Source: Thinopyrum elongatum (Eukaryota; Streptophyta; Magnoliopsida; Poales; Poaceae). From it: a stretch of 64,000 bases of DNA. A program made the position numbers and the translations under genes. Under the pieces are notes generated by a model. The model ran no database searches, was not told the origin of the DNA, and saw only the letters and a program-made list of their open reading frames with translations. Below are positions 45,490 to 57,376 of the stretch, one piece after another (position 1 is the first letter of the stretch; the number at the start of each line of letters is the position of its first letter). The stretch lies in the NCBI GenBank assembly GCA_011799875.1, contig CM022303.1, positions 63,886,512-63,950,511 of the forward strand, read 5' to 3'.

Positions 45490-45505
45490 AATCTCCTCTA
45501 CTAAC
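45490..45505 (-). other. Polypurine tract of the chromovirus
   Basis: On the minus strand, GTTAGTAGAGGAGATT ends next to the 3' LTR, the expected site for plus-strand priming. Confidence 0.65.
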
Positions 45506-45525
45506 AAGAATTCTCGTCCTGAGAA

Positions 45526-46257
45526 TTAAGGGGTAGAAGGAAAAAGTTCGGGGTATTCCGCACGAAGAATATCCTCGCGTTCCCAATTGGCTTCATCTTC
45601 AGTATGATTTAACCACTGCACTTTGAGGAACTTGGTAACCTTCTGATGGGTCCGACGTTCAGCTTCATCGAGAATGCGGATCGGATGCTCCTTATAAGAT
45701 AGATCATCTTGCAATTCGAGCACCTCGTGATCCACTGCTCGGTGCAGAGATTCCTTGAAGCATTTACGAAGTTGCGACACATGGAAGACGTCGTGGATAT
45801 GAGAGAATTGCGGTGGCAACTCCAATTTATATGCCACCTGACCACGTCTAGCAATAATGCGGAAAGGACCAATGTAGCGTGGAGCTAGCTTGCCCTTGAT
45901 TCCAAAACGGTGAGTGCCTTTCATAGGAGTGACACGAAGATAAGCTTGATCACCAGGTTGATAAGTCAAACCCCATCGTTTGCGATCATAGTTGCTCTTC
46001 TGGTGTTCCTGAGCCGCCTTGAGATTTTCCCGGACAATACGAACTTGTTCTTCGGCGTGTTGGATAATATCCGGACCCACGAGCGGTCGTTCCCCAGTTT
46101 CTGACCAATTCAGAGGGGTTCGACACTTACGTCCATAGAGTACTTCGAAGGGGGCCATTTTCAAGCTGGCTTGATAGCTGTTGTTATAAGAGAACTCGGC
46201 ATACGGGAGAGATTCTTCCCACTTCTTACCGAACGATATAACACAAGCCAGAAGCAT
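45526..46257 (-). pseudogene. Chromovirus integrase C-terminus and chromodomain
   Basis: Continues pol after a frameshift near 46255: '[20 protein letters not shown]', 'PFEVLYGRKCRTPLNWSETG', the GPF/Y module ('LAPRYIGPFRIIARRGQVAY'), 'HDVFHVSQLRKCF', and a C-terminal chromodomain-like segment ('HPIRILDEAERRTHQKVTKF', 'WLNHTEDEANWEREDIL', ending YPELFPSTP). The chromodomain presumably targets integration to heterochromatin, in agreement with the TE-rich site. Confidence 0.9.
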
Positions 46258-49253
46258 GTCTTCAACACTTGGTTGACTCGTTCGACTTGGCCTTGGGACT
46301 GGGGGTGATAAGCTGAACTCCAGGTAATATGAGTTCCCATAGCTGTTTGAAAACTTTCCCAGAACTTGGAAGTGAAAAGGCTGCCACGGTCCGAACTGAT
46401 CTCCTTCGGAATACCGTGGAGTGATACAATTCTGGAGATATACAACTCTGCTAACTGACTAGCAGTGATAGTCTCTTTGACGGGCAGAAAGTGTGCAACT
46501 TTAGAGAGTTGGTCGACGACGACAAGAATAGCATCGTGACCCTTCTGTGACCTGGGAAGTCCTGTAACGAAATCCATCTGAACCTTATCCCATTTCCATA
46601 GAGGAATAGGAAGTGGTTGCAGAATTCCAGCAGGCTTCTGATGTTCTGCTTTAACGCGACGACACACATCACATTCAGCAACATAGCGAGCAATGTCCTG
46701 CTTCATTTTAGACCACCAGTACCTTTGACGGAGATCACGATACATCTTGGTGCTACCCGGATGAATAGACAGCGGGGTATCATGTGCCTCCTTCATGACC
46801 TTGTCAGTCATGAGTTCGAAGCGAGGTACCACAATGCGGTTTCTGAAATACCAGGTTCCATCTTCAGACAGCGAGAAATCCCTGTACTTTACTAGGTGAA
46901 GGTCTTTCTTCATCAGATCAACTTCAGCATCTTTAGCTTGCGCATTCTTAACAGCTTTCTCAAGATCTGGTTGTATCACAAGGTTATTTAGAGAGCCCTG
47001 TGGAACAATACGCAGATTCAGCTTGCACAATTCTTCAAAAAGACGAGGTTGAGCTCGCCTAACCATGAGGTTGTCGCAATAGGACTTGCGGCTTAAGGCA
47101 TCAGCCATCACGTTAGCCTTACCAGGGGTATAGGAAATACCCAAATCATAGTCCGCAATGGCCTCCATCCATCTTTGCTGACGGAGGTTTAGAGATGGTT
47201 GAGTGAACAAGTACTTCAGACTTTTATGATCCGTGTAGATCTCGCAACGATTACCGAGGAGGTAATGTCGCCACAACTGCAATGCATAGATCACAGCAGC
47301 TAGTTCTAGATCATGTACCGGATAATTCTCTTCATGTGGGCGCAACTGACGAGAGCCATAAGCAATCACTTTACGCTCTTGCATTAGGACACAGCCTAAT
47401 CCTTCACGGGATGCGTCACAATAAATCACAAACTCTTTGCGAGAATCTGGAGGAGATAGTACTAGGACAGATGTTAGCTTGTCTTTGAGTGATTGAAAAG
47501 TTTCCTGACATTTTTCTGTCCATTCAAATTTAACGCCCTTGTGAAGCAGATCAGTCAGGGGCTTAGCAATCTTGGAAAAGTTCTCGACAAATCGACGGCA
47601 ATAGCTTGCAAGGCCGAGAAAACTTCTCACTTGCTTGACATTCTTCGGAGGAGTCCAGTCAAGAATAGCCTGAACTCGTTCTGGGTTAACGGCAATTCCA
47701 TCCTTGGAAATCACATGACCAAGATACGTTACTTCAGAAAGCCAGAATTCACATTTGGAGTATTTGGCATACAACTGGTGTTCTCGGAGCCTTTCCAGTA
47801 CAAGACGGAGGTGTTCAGTATGTTCTTCCTTATTCTTTGAATAGACCAGAATATCATCTAGATAAACCATGACGAACTTATCGAGGTAATCCATGAAGAT
47901 ATAATTCATCAGACGGGAGAATGTGGCTAGAGCATTTGTTAAGCCAAAAGACATAACAGTATACTCATAAGAACCATAGCGAGTAACGAAGGCTGTCTTC
48001 GGAATATCCTCTTCACGAACACGGATCTGATGGTATCCCAATCTCAAATCAAGCTTAGAGAATACTGAGGAACCGGCAAGTTGATCATACAAATCATTGA
48101 TCCGGGGAAGCGGATATTTATTCTGGATTGTAGCTTGGTTAATGGGCCGATAATCCTGAACCAATCGGTTAGTTCCATCCTTCTTCTTAACGAAGAGTGA
48201 AGGTGCTCCCCAAGCAGAGGAACTGGGGCGGATGAAACCTTTCTTAAGTGATGTGTCGATTTCTTCCTTAAGTTCAAGAAGGTGGTGCGGAGGCATTTTA
48301 TAAGGACGCTTCGCAATAGGAGTTGTGCCAGGCATCAAGTCGATGACGAACTCAACAGCTCTAGCAGGGGGTATTCCTGGAAGTTCTTCTGGAAAGACGT
48401 CTTGGAAATCACGAACAATTGGAACGTTCTCGATGCCTTCAAGAGGTGAAGCGTTCAATGCATTTAGAACATATATCTGAGCTTCGGCGTCCTGCACTGT
48501 ATGAGCTGAGTATCTGACAGTCTGACCGGAAGGGTGTGTGAGGCGGACTGTTTCAGTGGCACAGTCAATCAAAGCTTTATGAGGCTTCAACCAGTCCATA
48601 CCGAGAATAATGTCTATGTTGGAGGTCTTGAGAGCAATGAGTGAAACGGGGAACATCAATCCTCCGATCACAATGTGGTTACCGTGGCTAACCATGGTAG
48701 TTTGCCAATTAGCCCTAGGTGAATGGATTACTAATGGGATGGACATCTCCTCGAAAAGTATATCATGGCTTCGCGCAAAACTTTCGGACATGAAGGAGTG
48801 CGATGCTCCAGAATCAAAGAGGACTGAAGCTGGGATTGAATTCACTAGAAGGGTGCCCATCACAATGTTGGGGTCCTGTCGAGCTTCTTCTATGTTAACT
48901 TGGTTGACATGGACCCGAACTATAGCAGACAGCCTGGCATTAGAGCTTCTGAGACGACGGTTCCGACAGCTCTTCTTGCAACCAACGGGGGGACGTGGTG
49001 CATCCTGATGAAAAGCCATACCATCAGGCGGTCCATCATGAACCGATAGTTGTCTCGGCGGTGAAATCAAACGAGGTGCAACATATGACGGCCTTGGTGT
49101 TGGAGCAGGTCGGTGGTAAACATTATGGGGAATCCAGACTCGACGCTTCTGAACAGGTCGACCCGAAGACGAACCAACATCACGAGTGCGCTTGAGCGAG
49201 TCCTGGTAGTCAGTCAGAGCTGTTTCAACATGGAAAGATTTGCTGACAAGCAT
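46258..49253 (-). pseudogene. Chromovirus pol: protease, RT, RNase H, integrase core
   Basis: One long frame (about 1000 codons). Protease active site [10 protein letters not shown] near residue 148. RT blocks [27 protein letters not shown] and catalytic [10 protein letters not shown] (YLDD ~464). RNase H '[16 protein letters not shown]', '[11 protein letters not shown]' and 'ADALSRK'. Integrase zinc finger '[17 protein letters not shown]...[11 protein letters not shown]', Asp in '[14 protein letters not shown]', Asp in '[15 protein letters not shown]', Glu in '[14 protein letters not shown]'. '[16 protein letters not shown]' departs from the usual NAPA motif. Gag C-terminus precedes it; a normal CCHC zinc knuckle is not seen ('[10 protein letters not shown]' lies where one is expected). 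Confidence 0.95.
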
Positions 49254-49838
49254 TGCGAATTCTGTGCAATCATGGATAGCAAGTGCAAGTTTTATATCAG
49301 TACGTAGTCCTTCACGGAATTTCTCCTGCTTGCGAGTGTCAGTGTCGACGTCATCCGCAGCATAGCGGGATAATTCAAGGAATTTCCTCTAATATTCATC
49401 CACAGTCATTGTGCCCTGTGAGAGTTTACGGAACTCCTGCTTCTTCTGGTCCATCAGACCTTGAGGAATGTACCATGCACGAAAAGCTGACTGAAATTCC
49501 TGCCAAGTGGTTACAGTTTCAGCAGGCAACATACCCTTGTGGCTTTCCCACCATTGAGCCGCTGATCCCCTCAGGTGATACGTCGCATAGGTGACGTAAC
49601 TGTCAGGGATAACATTGGCCGACATCATCTGGAAGGCAATGTCACAGAGCCAATCATCAGCATCCATTGTATCAGTCGAGCTGCGAAAAGTGGACGGATT
49701 AAGGCGCACGAATTCCGGCAGAGTTATTGGAGCATTCTGTTGCTGACCAGTCTGGTTTGGAAATTGAGCCATTAGTCCGGTGATAAACTGCTGCATCATT
49801 GTGGCAATATAGGGTGGAGGTGGAGGATCGTCAACCAT
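49254..49838 (-). pseudogene. Chromovirus gag, N-terminal part
   Basis: ATG at 49838. MVDDPPPPPYIATMMQQFIT, then the Retrotrans_gag-type block 'LNPSTFRSSTDTMDADDWLC', 'YHLRGSAAQWWESHKGM' and 'WQEFQSAFRAWYIPQGLMDQ'. A TAG stop (plus-strand CTA at 49389-49391) follows MTVDEY; the same frame goes on with '[20 protein letters not shown]' into pol. One base change would explain the break. Confidence 0.88.
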
Positions 49839-50435
49839 CCTGCCAAATCAACAGGGGCAGTTTAGCAAGAAAAACTGCAGGAGTATGGAATAATTCATGA
49901 AGTATCACGCTCAACAGAAGGAAGCGCAATAGATACTTCATCATATTCGCACCAGACATTCAAATCCACACATAGCCTCGGTTAGAATCCGGCATTACGA
50001 CAGTAGAAAAGGGAGGGCTAGACAACTAGGCGGCACGCAGGCACGCGGTAGGGAAGTACACAACGAGACATAGCAAAGGCTACATCAACGTCGGAGAAAA
50101 CTATTGGAGCGAGGAATCTGCAAGTGAAACACAGGGTGCCCTCGATAAAAGGATCCTGTAAGCAGAACCTGGTCCACAATCTTGGAGCAAGGGGGGAAAT
50201 TTCAGAACTCCGGGTGGATGTGATCACGAGAACCTAATGTTGGAGTTAGCAAAATTTTAACCCGAATAGAAGAGAGATCAGAGTCCCAGAGTAAAGATGA
50301 GGAATAAAAGATACTAATACCACCCAATTGGCGACGTGGGCCCGTAAGCCACACAGCAAAGTTAGTAAAATAGTTTTGGACCACTAGACTCAACTTCGGC
50401 CAAGGAGTTGGAAAGGGGGGTTCCTACAGTCAGTC
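49839..50435 (-). other. Chromovirus leader between primer site and gag
   Basis: No supported ORF; untranslated leader, with the expected place of packaging signals. Confidence 0.6.
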
Positions 50436-50451
50436 GGCTCTGATACCAACT
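50436..50451 (-). other. Primer binding site, initiator-tRNA-Met type
   Basis: On the minus strand TTGGTATCAGAGCC lies next to the right LTR. This is the standard complement of the plant initiator tRNA-Met 3' end. Confidence 0.9.
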
Positions 50452-53400
50452 TGTGACGCCCCCGGCCCGATCGTGCACTAATCATACACGCAAATGCACA
50501 CGATCAAGCCTAAGGACTCATGGGAAGATATCACAACACAACTCTAAAACATAAATAAAGTCATACAAGCTTTATATTACAAGCCAGGGGCCTCGAGGGC
50601 TCGAATACATAAGCTTGCGAACAAGCGTCAGCGGAAGCATCAGATATCTGAGTACAGATATAAAAGAAAGCACAGAAAGGCCTTTAGAAAGGCGGGGCAA
50701 AATAAAACACTACGATCGAAAGGCGTAGGCCTCCTGCCTGGGACCCTCCGATCCTACTCCTGGTCGTCAGTCCAACTCATCGTAGTATCCATCCTCGGGG
50801 TGGTAGTAGTAGTCGATTGACGGGGCATCTGTCTCAAGGGGCTCCATCGTCTGGTCACGACAAACTGATATGGGGAGAAAAGGAAAACAAAGCAACCATG
50901 AGTACTCAGAAGTACTCAGCAAGCAAGGATCTACACTACATATGCAACATTTTCAAGGGGAGGCTGTATATATGGACTGGGCTGCAGAAATGCCAGAATA
51001 GAGAGAAGGCCTAGTCCTATCGAAGACTAGCATCTTCAGCGGTCTTGCAGAAATAGAAGAGGGTAGAACAGGTCAATATAATGTAGTAGTAACATTAAGT
51101 CTCATCCTCACCCAGAGATCCTTTCTCGACTCCCTGCGAGAAAGCAATCCCAGAGCCATACAGTCATCAACCTCGTCCTGAGATCCCTTCTCGACTCCCT
51201 GCGAGAAGCAATCCCAGAGCCTCATATCCAGGTCTCATATCATGTTCTAGCTATATTGATCGGGATACAACTCCGAGTGTCCGTTACCGTAGGACAGGCT
51301 ATCGATAGAAGTTTTTCTTCCCTGCAGGGGTGCACCAACTTACCCAACATGCTCGATTAACTCCGGACGGACACACTTTCCTGGGTCATGCCCGGCCTCG
51401 GCCAAACAACACATCGCAACCCTACCTACAGCTCAGCAGAGAGGTCCCCGCCGGTCTACATCCTAAGCGCAAGGGGGTCTTGGCCATCGCCCCTCGCCCT
51501 CCGGGTCGTTGCGCACAGGGTGGATACCAGCATCGCCTCGGGTGGCCGACACGATCCGACCGTGCTGCCATGCTGAACTGGATGTCTGACAAAGCTTTCG
51601 GCTGATTCATACGATGCAGAACGCCCATACTATGCCCACGTGATGGTTAGTGCTATCAGGCCAGAGACCTGCTCGGATCAAATATCCAAATCGTTAGGAC
51701 TAGGGGCTTGCGTTAACGAGCAGAGACTCACGAAAGATGTGACCCCGTCGCCCCGTCTCGAGGTCTTGCTGCAAGGGTTAAGAATGCCCGGCCGCGCCTC
51801 GTATTCACCACTCGGGCACCACACTGGCACCCGTCTTCACAACACTCGCCTGTCAGGCGCATGCGGGTATCCCTCAGGGTCGACCCGCATATCCAAGTAA
51901 CAGTGTAAATTCCAAGTATCCGTGTGTCCATAACATCAGGGGAATCCGAGGTATCACCCTCGTTGGATTCCTACACGATGTATCCGTCAAGGTGAACTCG
52001 GAGGAATCACCCTCTCTGGGTCCACACTTGAGGTGTTGTACGACAGCGTCGTTATCGGAAGCGGTGAAGGAGGAATCACCCTCGATGACCACGACCGAAT
52101 AGCTACTCTACAGATTTAACATCAGAAGTGCTACACGAGGTATCACCCTCGGCACTCGATAGTAACGCTGCAGTGTCGTTACAAGTAAAGGGGGTGATGT
52201 GCGGTGTCGGGGCCTGGTCTTCAATCCCGTTGATCGGGTCTTCTGACGATCCAGCGCGGCAGTCGGGATAAGTGGGGTCACTGATAGATCTCTACTCAGC
52301 CTATACTAAACGGTTTAGGGTATGCAGGTAATTATCAACAGCAGGTTACAATAAACAGGCTATGCATCAGAATAGGTAAAGCAGTAGCAGCAGCAATTCT
52401 AATGCAAGCATGAGAAATAGAATGGGCGATATCGGTATGATCAAAGGGGGGGCTTGCCTGGTTGCTCGGCGGCAAGGGCAAGGTTGTCAATGCTGTCTTC
52501 GGGCTCCGGAGCTGCGTCGGTCTCGGGGACGACGTCGAGGTCGGGGGCTATCGAGAGAGAAGAGGGGGAGGAAACAGTATAAATATAGAGCAAACATAAG
52601 CAACACGGAGCAGGCCATGCTAACGTTCAGTGCAGGGTTGCCTGAAGACATGTCCAAGTCATTTAGTTATTTTAGGAATTTGTTTGGAATTATTTTATTA
52701 AGGTCATACACTATTCATTTATCTAAAATAGGCAAAAAGTTGCATGTTCAGATAGTTAGAGGCATCTAACAGGTATGTGCGTAGCGTATTCGGATCCGTC
52801 TCATTTTTCTGATCATTTTTCATATAGAAATTATTTTCATCGGAGTTACGGATTAAAAGATATGATTTTCTAAAGTTTTATTGATTTTCTGGAATTTATT
52901 TAATTATTTAAATCAACATTATCCGAAACAGTAGCAGGGTGACGTCACTGTGACGTAATGCTGATGTCAGCAGTCGACGCTCGACTGACCAGGGTCAAAC
53001 CTGACCAGTGGGGCCCACATGTCAGCCTCTGATTAGTCTAAACAGAGTTTATTTTTAACTAATCAACTAATTAGGCTACTAGGCCCACATGTCAGTGTGT
53101 AATTAGGTTAAAATAATTAACTTAATCAAAATAATTTATTAACACGCGTTGGGGCCCGTGTGTCAGTGACACAGCCGGCCCAGTCAGCAGCGCTGACCAG
53201 TCAACTGGGCCCGCGGGGCCCAGCGGTCAGTGGCACAGGCGGTGGGGGCCACGTGCCATGTCGGCGCCGGCCACCGGAGCACGCCGGCGAGCTCGAACGC
53301 GACGCCGAGCTCCGGCGAGCCCGGGTTTCGCCCATAGGGCATCTCCGAGGGCGTGCTTGGGCTCTAACGAACGGGCGCAGCGAGCCGCATCGCGTGGTGG

Positions 53401-54645
53401 TGGTGGTTGGCCCCGGGGGTGGTCGGAACGACGTCGGCGATGCCGGTTGGCGGCGGGGCTCTCGGGTGGTGCTCGGGCGCGTGGCTGCAGTGGGCTAGCG
53501 AGCAAAGCAAAAGGCGGGGCGGCCTCTACGGCTCACCAGGAGCACGTTGGTGCTGCGGGACCGAGCCGAGCGGCTCTGGGAGCGCATCAATGGCAGCGAT
53601 GGCGGCGGACAGCGCACGAGCACGGTGGCGGCGAGCTACGGCTACGGGGAGAGCGCAGGGAGAGAGGGAGGAGGACGGGGGTGCTCACGTAGAGCCTGTA
53701 GGTGTGCGTAAGCGAGCTCGGGGAGGGCTTGCCGGAGCGAATCGACGACGGCGCGCGGCGGCGATCCGAGGAGGGAGGAGGGCTCGAGGAGGCGCTGCGG
53801 TGGCTCCGGGCTTCGGTTAGTTGGCGTAGCCGACGTAGTCGACGTCGAGGAGCACGGTGGGCACGTTCGCGAGGCGGGGCGGTGACGGTGGCCGCGTAGC
53901 TCAACCGTGGCCGTCCATGGCGGCGTCGGGTGAGGTGGGAGAGGAGAGGGACGAGGCAGGGAGAGGGGGAAGTGAGGCAAGGGAGTGCCAGGGGGGTCGA
54001 GGAGGGGGCCTTGTAGGCGCTGGCGTGGGCGCGGCGTGCTGTCGAGCAACGGTGAGGGGGGGCCTGGCCGCGCGCGGCAGGTGCTCGACAGCGCGCGCGT
54101 GAGCAGTGCGAGGTGAGGGACGGCGCGGGGGTGGGCTGGGCCGCGCTGTAGCAGTAGGCCTAGTGCACAGTAGATCCTTTAGTCCTTTTTCCTTTTCTCT
54201 TTTTCTGATTCTTTTCTTTTCTATTCTGTTAATTGTTTAGGCCCAAATGGTTTTTGTAAAAAGGGAGACCTAGTCCATAATTACCAGTGCTTTATACCCT
54301 AACACCAAAAACTGGTTTGGGCAAAACATCATTTCATATATGTTTTAAATAAATTAAAAGGTTACTAAATGTTATTTTCAGCCACTGTTTTAAGTTGTTT
54401 GAGTCACTTACCCAATTTTAATAATGTTGTTTACAATTTTAACATAGCCTCTGATTTATCTACTATTTATTTAACATTTTTGTTCTTATGTTGGACAACT
54501 TTGATATTTCACTTTCATTTAAATTTGAATTGGAGTTAGGAGTTGAAATGCAATATGATGCAAATGATGATCATGCACTGTTAAACAAGATGACATGGCA
54601 TAATCAAAAGGGTGATTACTGTAGTTAACCACCGGGGGTGTTACA
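50452..54645 (-). repeat. 5' LTR of the chromovirus
   Basis: TGTGACGCCCCCGGCCCGAT...GGGGGTGTTACA on the plus strand. Slightly longer than its partner because of a 19-base segment bounded by the direct repeat GATTTTCT (near 52863-52890). Confidence 0.93.
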
Positions 54646-55630
54646 ATACGGCGGCTAGCGGTACAACAGGCAAGAAACTCAAGTATGGCCCAAGCCTCAA
54701 GCATCTTCCGAAGTTGCCTTACCACCTGACTGACGAGGAAAACAACGCTGAAGTGACTGCCCAAGTGATGGCCCATTTTGCACCGACCCCCCCCCCCCCA
54801 CCCCCGCAGCCAAAGGAGAAAGTACCTGAGAAAGTCATACAACACTTTATTGATAATGCTCAACCGGCTGTGAAGCATAGGGACTCAGACTATGAGCACT
54901 CTATCAAGAAGTCATATCGTGCACAAAAAGAGAAGGAGTCGAGCTCGAGCTCAAGCCAAGCAGTTGGCAAAAAAGCGGCAAAACTGTTCCCCAACTTGGA
55001 GAACAGGCAGTGCAATCGATCCCCCCGCTCATTGTACAACCACATGGGAGTACCGCCGATCAGCTGGTAATAACTGACGATCATAGAAGGCAGGCTAAAG
55101 AGACCGGTGTCACTTTTCAACAATTCCTACGCATCGAGGAATTCCAAAGGTTTACAGAGGAGGAATTAAAATGGAAATTTGTCCGCGGGCAACCTCTGGT
55201 CAAGCCTAAGGAGATCCCGCTTCTATCAATGAGAATGTATCAATTGCATGAGTGGTACCTGAGAGAAGTAAAAGACGGGCGAGAGTCCCTCATGGTGAAA
55301 GTCAAGGAAGAGCATTACTTCCATGCAAAAGATTTGTGGGTTGAGTTTGAAGAAATGTTTCAGTTATTAAATCAAGACACACTCGACAAATCTATCGTCA
55401 GTTGCTATTGTCTGTAAGTGATTTCTTTCTGTAATTTAAGTCTCTAACTAGCTGTGCTCTTTCATTACCTGTAATTATCCTCACTATATTCTTTTCTGTG
55501 GTATTATGCAGAATGAAGATGTATGAAATGAAAAGAGGTGGACGCTATGGCATTGAGTTCATAGACCCAAATACAATTAATCAAGAGACATGGTCACAAG
55601 AATGGTCGAGAAAAGACACAGAGAAAAGCT
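54646..55630 (+). pseudogene. C1 unit 2, linker and start of the Ulp1-like domain
   Basis: Resumes after the chromovirus: 'GKKLKYGPSLKHLPKLPYHL', 'TDEENNAEVTAQVMAHFAP', a C-run coding PPPPPP, a Ser-rich stretch, and a frameshift near 55000. Then 'KETGVTFQQFLRIEEFQRFT', 'PLLSMRMYQLHEWYLREVKD' and 'HYFHAKDLWVEFEEMFQLLN', all familiar from the region before the Ulp1 fold in CACTA proteins. GT donor after 'SCYCL' (55416) and acceptor ATGCAG (55511). The exon 'MKMYEMKRGGRYGIEFIDP' is cut at 55630 by the Angela LTR. Confidence 0.8.
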
Positions 55631-57376
55631 TGTTGGAAATATGCCCTAGAGGCAATAATAAAGTAGTTATTATTATATTTCCTTGTTCATGATAATTTTC
55701 TATTGTTCATGCTATAATTGTGTTATCCGGAAATCGTAATGCATGTGTGAATACATAGACCACAACATGACCCTAGTGAGCCTCTAGTTGACTAGCTCGT
55801 TGATCAATGGATGGTTACGGTTTCCTGACCAAGGACATTGGATGTCGTTGATAACGGGATCACATCATTAGGAGAATGATGTGATGGACAAGACCCAATC
55901 CTAAGCATAGCACTAGATCGTGTAGTTCGTCTGCTAAAGCTTTTCTAATGTCAAGTATCATTTCCTTAGACCATGAGATTGTGCAACTCCCGGATACCGT
56001 AGGAATGCTTTGGGTGTATCAAACGTCACAACGTAACTGGGTGACCATAAAGGTGCACTACAGGTATCTCCGAAAGTGTCTGTTGGGTTGGCATGAATCG
56101 AGACTGGGATTTGTCACTCCGTATGACAGAGAGGTATCTCTGGGCCCACTCGGTAATGCATCATCATAATGAGCTCAATGTGACTAAAGGTTTAGCCACG
56201 GGATCATGCGTTACGGAACGAGTAAAGAGACTTGCCGGTAACGAGATTGAACAAGGTATAGGGATACCGACGATCGAATCTCGGGCAAGTATCATACCGG
56301 TAGACAAAGGGAATTGTATACGGGATTGATTGAATCCTTGACATCGTGGTTCATCTGATGAGATCATCGTGGAACATGTGGGAGCCAACATGGGTATCCA
56401 GATCCCGCTGTTGGTTATTGGCCGGAGAGATGTCTCGGTCATGTCTGCATGGTTCCCGAACCCGTAGGGTCTACACACTTAAGGTTCGGTGACTCTAGGG
56501 TTGTTATGGGAAATAGTATGTGAATACCGAATGTTGTTCGGAGTCCCGGATGAGATCCCGGACGTCACGAGGAGTTCTGGAATGGTCCGGAGGTAAAGAT
56601 TTATATATGGGAAGTTGTTATTGGGGTTCCGGAAACAGTTCGGTTTTTTCGATATTGTACCGGGAAGCTTTCGAAAGGTTTCGGAGGATTCCGGAGGGGT
56701 CCGGAAGTCCGGAAAGTGTTCCACCACGTCCAATACAGCAGCATGGGCTGTAAGGGGGCGCCCAAGCCTTAATTGGCTAGGGGAACCAGCCCCCCTAAGG
56801 CCCATGCGCATGGGAGAGGGGAAACCCTAAAGGGGGAGGGCCTCCACTTGACTTGGGAGGCACTCCTCCCCCCCTTGGCCGCCGCCCCCAACCCTAGATG
56901 GGATCTAGGGGGCCGTCCCCCTCTCCCCCCAGCCTATAAATAGTGGAGGGGTGGGAGGGAGGCCACAAGCTCTCCCATGGCGCAGCCCTCCCCCTCTCCA
57001 ATACCTCCTCCTCCTCCGTTTGTGCTTGGCGAAGCACTGCCGGAGAACAGCAAGTTCCACCACCACGCCGTCGTGCTGCTGGAGCTGTCTTCCCCAACCT
57101 CTCCCTCCTCCTTGCTGGATCAAGGCGCGGGAGACGTCACCAAGCTGCACGTGTGTTGAACGCGGAGGCACCGTTGTTCGGTGCTTAGATCGGAATCGAC
57201 CGCGATCTGAATCGCTGCGTGTACGACTCCTCCAACCGCGTTCTTGCAACGCTTCCGCATCGCGATCTTCAAGGGTATGAAGATGCACTCCTCACTCTCT
57301 CGTTGCTAGTCTCTCCATAGATTGATCTTGGTGATGCGTAGGAAATTTTTTTGATTTACTACTACGTTCCCCAACA
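55631..57376 (+). mobile_element. Solo LTR of Angela/BARE1-type Copia retrotransposon
   Basis: TGTTGGAAATATGCCCTAGA...TTCCCCAACA, 1746 bp, immediately recognisable as the Angela LTR. TATA box CCTATAAATAGTGG at 56933. A perfect 5-bp target duplication AAGCT (55626-55630, 57377-57381) with no internal region identifies a solo LTR left by LTR-LTR recombination. Confidence 0.95.

Larger units (their letters stand above)
41313..54645 (-). mobile_element. Ty3 chromovirus (Tekay/Del-like) with 4.2-kb LTRs
   Basis: LTRs 41313-45489 and 50452-54645 (4177 and 4194 bp). The primer site on the minus strand beside the right LTR and gag-pol on the minus strand mean the element reads right to left. Flanks CTACG (41308-41312) and ATACG (54646-54650) match 4/5, an imperfect target duplication, and the C1 unit 2 frame resumes across it. 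13.33 kb. Gag-pol has one stop and one frameshift only. The C-terminal chromodomain and long LTR place it in the Tekay branch; I do not assign a family name. Confidence 0.92.
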
